From an uncultured Bacillota bacterium (GTDB taxonomy: Bacteria; Bacillota; Clostridia; Peptostreptococcales; Anaerovoracaceae), in NCBI GenBank assembly GCA_946638265.1, contig CAMPBN010000011.1, forward strand, positions 1 to 16,705: a stretch of DNA of 16,705 nucleotides. Direction: 5' to 3'. Positions 14,601 to 16,705 of the stretch are shown piece after piece (within the stretch, counting starts at the first letter, position 1; each line of letters begins with the position of its first letter). A program made the translations under genes and the position numbers. The notes under the pieces were generated by a model, which was not told where the DNA came from, made no database searches, and saw nothing but the letters and a program-made list of their open reading frames with translations.

Positions 14601-16705
14601 CCAGGATGATAGGATTGGCAGTGTCGTAGTTTCCGTAAACAACTTCATATTTTCCGTTTTCGCTCAGCTCCCACTCGCCATAAGCAACTATTGCCTGAAC
14701 GGTGTAGGTAGCCTTGGCTCTGTGGTCTACGCTGCCTTCAAATACCAGGTTGATCACGTTCTTTGTAGCATCTGCGTTTACCGTGATCTTGGCATTATCG
14801 GATTCGCTCGCTACCAGATTGTATTTGATGCCGTTCTTGTCGGTCTCGTAGTCCTTGACATTGGCTTCGAAGCTCTTGCCAACATAGCCTGTCTTCTGGT
14901 CGGAGAAGATTGCGGATGTGGAAGTGGATGTTGTGCCGTCTTCCCATGTATTCAAAGTTCTGTATGTGTAGTTAACAGTAACATTTGCTGCTTTTGGTGT
15001 ATAGTAAAGCTTCAGAGCGTTGTCTGCGTTCGCCTTCAGCTTCAGACCGGAGATGTTGGAAACAGTCTCCATGCCCACAGTCTTGTCTGCTGCCAGCTCG
15101 TAATTGTCTGCTGCGTACTTGTTCAGGTAATTCTGGTCTGCCTGAACGAAGTCGTGGAGCTTGCCCACGCCGTCAAGAGTGGAGTCGTTTTCCTGCAGTT
15201 CAAAGTCGCCTGCTACCCAGTTGCCGTCTTCGCCCTGAGTCAGAGCCTGCTTGTAGTATTCGATGGAGTAGTTTACTTCAGGAACAGTGCCCTTGAACAT
15301 CGGCATATCGAAGTAAGCAATGGCTTCATTTTCGCCATAAGTCAGAGTCGTCATGGACCATCCGCGATTGCTTAACTTTTCTGCCGTGAAGTGTACCACA
15401 CCATCTCTTGCTTTGGCAGCTTCCTGTGCAAAAGCTTCAGAAGTGGCATCAGCTTTTACTCTGTAAGTAACTGTGTACTTCTTAACGCCGTTTGCCTCTG
15501 TACCGTTTGCCGGCTTCCAGGTCATCTTGTCTGCTACGCAAGTAACGCTTGCATCTTCGCAAGAGATGAAGTCGATGAAATCTCCCATTGGGTTGGAGAG
15601 TAACATGCCTGAATTGGAGAGATCCTTTTCAATGTTCTGGCGAACTGAATCGAGCAGGCCTGTCATGGACTGGTTCGGTCCGCTAATCAGGAGATTGTCA
15701 CCGAGAAGATTTGTCAGGAAGTTTGCATAAGCATTCCTGGCGTTCCCTGCTCCAACCTTCCGGTAGCTTCCGTCAGTGTAGAATTTTCTGTCATAAGTAC
15801 CGCCTACATAGTCCCAATCGTTGAACTGGCCGTCTTCGAGCGGTTTTGTAAGAACAAAATACAGATTGGCATCGACTGCTTTCAGCTGAGCGGCTGCGGT
15901 AGCCATGTATCCGTAGTCTTCTCTCTCGCACTTGCCGCCGGTAGCATAACCGCCGTAGCTGGTGCCCATCATATATGCAGTTTCAGTAGTATGGTAAGCA
16001 GGTTTGTCCCACTTGTAAGCTTCAATATTGGAGCTTACTGTAGGAGCGCCGTCGGTAATAAGCACGACGCTGCTCTGATATCCTGCGAGTCCGCTATTGT
16101 TTGCGATAAGGTTTCTGGCCATCATCATAGCGCCATCGATGTTTGTGGACGTTCCGCCTTCGATGGTATGAGTGTGGTTTCTGCCTTTGCCGGAATTGTC
16201 ATTGGAGTGCCAGCTATTGTTGCACTTACCATGAGTACATCTCCACTCAGCCTTACCATTTTGCGGATTTGTTCTGGTTTCAATGAAGCTAATCTCAGTG
16301 GAAAAGTTCTTTTCTGCTTCGCCGATTGCATCGATCACATCCTGAGAAAGCTTGCCGTTGTCATTTGCTTCGATGAAAGGCGTGATAGTCTTCACATTGC
16401 TGGCAAATTCCACAATGGCTACCTTTCTGCTGGCATTACCTGCGCCATCCATAAGGCTCTCGAGGAACATCTGAGCATCGCGCTTGATAATATCCGGGTT
16501 TACCGACTTGGACATATCCAGCGCCAAAACCAAAGCAGCGTTTCCGCCCGGTAATGCTGCAGTCTTGCTCTCGACATCCAGTGTGATGTCATAGGTGTCT
16601 GCCGCACCAGCAACCGCTTTTGCTTTGGCAGTGGTCTTTACGACCCAATCGCCATCTTCATCAACCCAGGAACCTCCTTCGTCAAAATAAAGGGTGCCTC
16701 CTGCC
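11632..16705 (-). CDS. LPXTG-anchored giant surface protein with von Willebrand A domain (5' end outside window)
   Basis: A cell-wall-anchored adhesin-like protein. The frame is open from the right edge to the TAA at 11632, giving 1,690 visible residues. An apparent start at 16533 is only an internal TTG, and a coherent coding frame continues upstream of it (YFDEGGSWVDEDGDWVV and so on). The first 57 visible residues precede a vWA domain (about visible 55-365) with a complete metal-ion-dependent adhesion site: DMSKS (visible 63-67), T in GGTST (183-187) and ITDG (216-219). A Cys/His-rich loop (CTHGKC to HTH, visible 156-179) interrupts it. Then come about ten diverged beta-rich repeats, an acidic Gly/Pro-rich spacer, LPITG, a hydrophobic segment and RRREEEN. 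Sortase would link it to peptidoglycan or a pilus. The signal peptide should lie outside the window. Ligand unknown. Confidence 0.93.
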   Translation of the reverse strand, partial: AGGTLYFDEGGSWVDEDGDWVVKTTAKAKAVAGAADTYDITLDVESKTAALPGGNAALVLALDMSKSVNPDIIKRDAQMFLESLMDGAGNASRKVAIVEFASNVKTITPFIEANDNGKLSQDVIDAIGEAEKNFSTEISFIETRTNPQNGKAEWRCTHGKCNNSWHSNDNSGKGRNHTHTIEGGTSTNIDGAMMMARNLIANNSGLAGYQSSVVLITDGAPTVSSNIEAYKWDKPAYHTTETAYMMGTSYGGYATGGKCEREDYGYMATAAAQLKAVDANLYFVLTKPLEDGQFNDWDYVGGTYDRKFYTDGSYRKVGAGNARNAYANFLTNLLGDNLLISGPNQSMTGLLDSVRQNIEKDLSNSGMLLSNPMGDFIDFISCEDASVTCVADKMTWKPANGTEANGVKKYTVTYRVKADATSEAFAQEAAKARDGVVHFTAEKLSNRGWSMTTLTYGENEAIAYFDMPMFKGTVPEVNYSIEYYKQALTQGEDGNWVAGDFELQENDSTLDGVGKLHDFVQADQNYLNKYAADNYELAADKTVGMETVSNISGLKLKANADNALKLYYTPKAANVTVNYTYRTLNTWEDGTTSTSTSAIFSDQKTGYVGKSFEANVKDYETDKNGIKYNLVASESDNAKITVNADATKNVINLVFEGSVDHRAKATYTVQAIVAYGEWELSENGKYEVVYGNYDTANPIILDQGTAEEDHRAGDVVSVNLKAEAVKDYEYQGNSSGLFPAEEKPDELSWTLAEGAQTLTLLYHKAPTQQLTAANVKVNHVYTYTKTEVVNGVVTTTTPVDQVTVTETVNGWYVGESFTPAKKFEYNGKTYVNTETLEAKTLGAGENTFTIEYGLVEVPDSATVTVNHHFLDETTVFDEESGEATGLAWTENTGLAKSETVSQIAVPDGRDFITRDLYVGEFFKAMLLSVDEMPAGYDVREDKNGEYLDAEGNVVPHSMILTGSAEKNVIDIYYFKEAASNVSSIKVTHKYVTYKDVIDANGRLVKDQPQEAATGETVTVNGKLGGSYEFTTITEFDGVTYTLVDADNSKLSGKFKQAGSNGEVVLTYVRHIDDADLTPGFLKVAYKLIGKHGKVVDNTYTYEYYTGTKNADGSRHYQDEMVAAHVITQEGIKVFAPGETTSTPIPEKVYAGQKFTLDLDDTYDYDGLTYTKTDGSAEVTVGGVPVIAVRAIAEDGVIASGDMPVAVEIPPTNVITYENVIDLAKNDINVVRVVTTLTSDDKGEQHETTTTSDAIKAGTVYDGQYLELGVAGNANETFTGLTVENATATDVADGKTNVTVTDISKAATVTLFYTVDLSKHARGTVTHNYIRHDKDGKVADQVVETKEDKISKFAGLEYTATDRRTGAFTDRVVVVGGSWTMTLHEGDDNNMTINYYDDYESLTGTQVLVNHVYFKTDASGLLTTRTAIEMEVPQVLTKADGAWIGNTEFSVEPKNKPVDDGYYYDLIDGEFEVEGADGELVMYSTDAYSDLTLEAPEAGESYSMVINIYYVRSTTAVQINHIYKALDTRTDKITEDTKVTVIDEMGEGKYGTWTKNEDGNFVSFTAKEMPKDGYTRTTADEDMITYDFGEGAILNVEYVREYRSRKPGGGGRSGGDSDIPDDGVPLSDLPDGQVPLSDLPGGTDEEEMIPDDEVPLAELPITGGMGVGLFILAGGAIAAAGFGLRRREEEN
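11635..11733 (-). other. Cell wall sorting signal (LPITG, membrane segment, charged tail)
   Basis: The last 33 residues are LPITG (11719-11733), a hydrophobic run rich in Gly, Ala, Ile and Leu, then RRREEEN. This is the standard sortase substrate signal, with cleavage expected between Thr and Gly. No sortase gene is in the window. Confidence 0.95.
11734..11853 (-). repeat. Three degenerate V-P-L-x-x-L-P spacer repeats before the sorting signal
   Basis: The 40 residues before LPITG hold DGVPLSDLP, GQVPLSDLP and DEVPLAELP. The LP of the third copy is the LP of the sorting motif. The first two copies are also clearly related at DNA level, with CCGGAA and CGGAAC blocks recurring about 30 bp apart at 11795-11850. 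Wall-spanning spacers of this acidic, Pro-rich kind are common before LPXTG motifs. Confidence 0.75.
11905..15291 (-). repeat. Array of about ten diverged beta-sandwich (MucBP-like) repeats
   Basis: About 1,130 residues are built from units of roughly 80-145 residues. Each opens with a V-x-V-x-H/Y-x-Y strand (TVNYTY, KVNHVY, TVNHHF, KVTHKY, TVTHNY, LVNHVY, QINHIY) and closes with a strand ending in Y (LYY, IEYG, IYYF, LTYV, INYY, VEYV). Approximate unit starts on the minus strand are 15291, 14988, 14715, 14385, 14120, 13755, 13470, 13030, 12745, 12490 and 12160. Sequence identity between units is low, so this is an old, diverged array rather than a recent tandem duplication. MucBP-like is my best family guess from this pattern. 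Confidence 0.6.

Noticed and set aside
11905..15291. Recent tandem duplication or CRISPR-like repeat array in the surface protein gene
   Set aside because: The units share only short strand motifs at protein level, vary in length and show no long DNA identity. There are no regular short repeats with spacers.
16531..16533. Start of the surface protein at 16533
   Set aside because: The codon is TTG, it falls just before the MIDAS motif inside the first vWA strand, and the frame continues with sensible protein sequence to the right edge. The true start is outside the window.

Overview
The window reads as chromosomal DNA of an anaerobic, Gram-positive clostridial Firmicute. Four things point there: the SRP RNA-dnaX-ebfC-recR gene order, the pcrA-ligA pair, a monomeric [FeFe] hydrogenase, and an LPXTG (sortase) surface protein. 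All intact genes but one lie on the minus strand. I cannot assign a genus.

Left edge (1-347): a divergent intergenic region. An AGGAGG Shine-Dalgarno at the very edge and a good minus-strand promoter imply a gene just outside the window. Between the two outward-facing promoters lie a perfect CRP/FNR-type palindrome (TTGTGA-N6-TCACAA) and a second 25-bp palindrome. The plus-strand gene here (348-1523) is a DAACS-family symporter of an atypical subfamily. It ends at a bidirectional terminator shared with recR.

1629-4449 (minus): SRP RNA, dnaX, ebfC and recR in the conserved order for targeting, replication and recombination. The SRP RNA has a consensus sigma-A promoter. It is about 165 nt long, between the usual small (about 100 nt) and large (about 270 nt) bacterial forms, and its closing helix appears to double as its terminator, 10 nt before the dnaX ribosome binding site.

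4525-11443 (minus): pcrA (helicase), ligA (NAD-dependent ligase of a divergent type), a HypE/PurM-like protein whose start overlaps the ligA stop (ATGA), and, after 84 nt, a monomeric [FeFe] hydrogenase. One promoter candidate is visible upstream of pcrA, so the four genes may be co-transcribed. That would place a redox enzyme and a HypE-like ATP-binding protein behind two DNA repair genes.

11632-16705 (minus): the 3' 5.1 kb of a giant cell-wall-anchored protein, open to the right edge. It has a von Willebrand A domain with a full MIDAS, about ten diverged beta-rich repeats, an acidic spacer with three degenerate repeats and an LPITG sorting signal. It looks like a host- or surface-binding adhesin or a pilus-tip-like protein.

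Most of the window is conserved housekeeping DNA. The least explained parts are the divergent regulatory region, the HypE-like/hydrogenase pair behind ligA, the active-site changes in LigA, and a possible small plus-strand transcript between pcrA and the surface protein gene. No CRISPR, tRNA, rRNA, transposon or integrase was seen.
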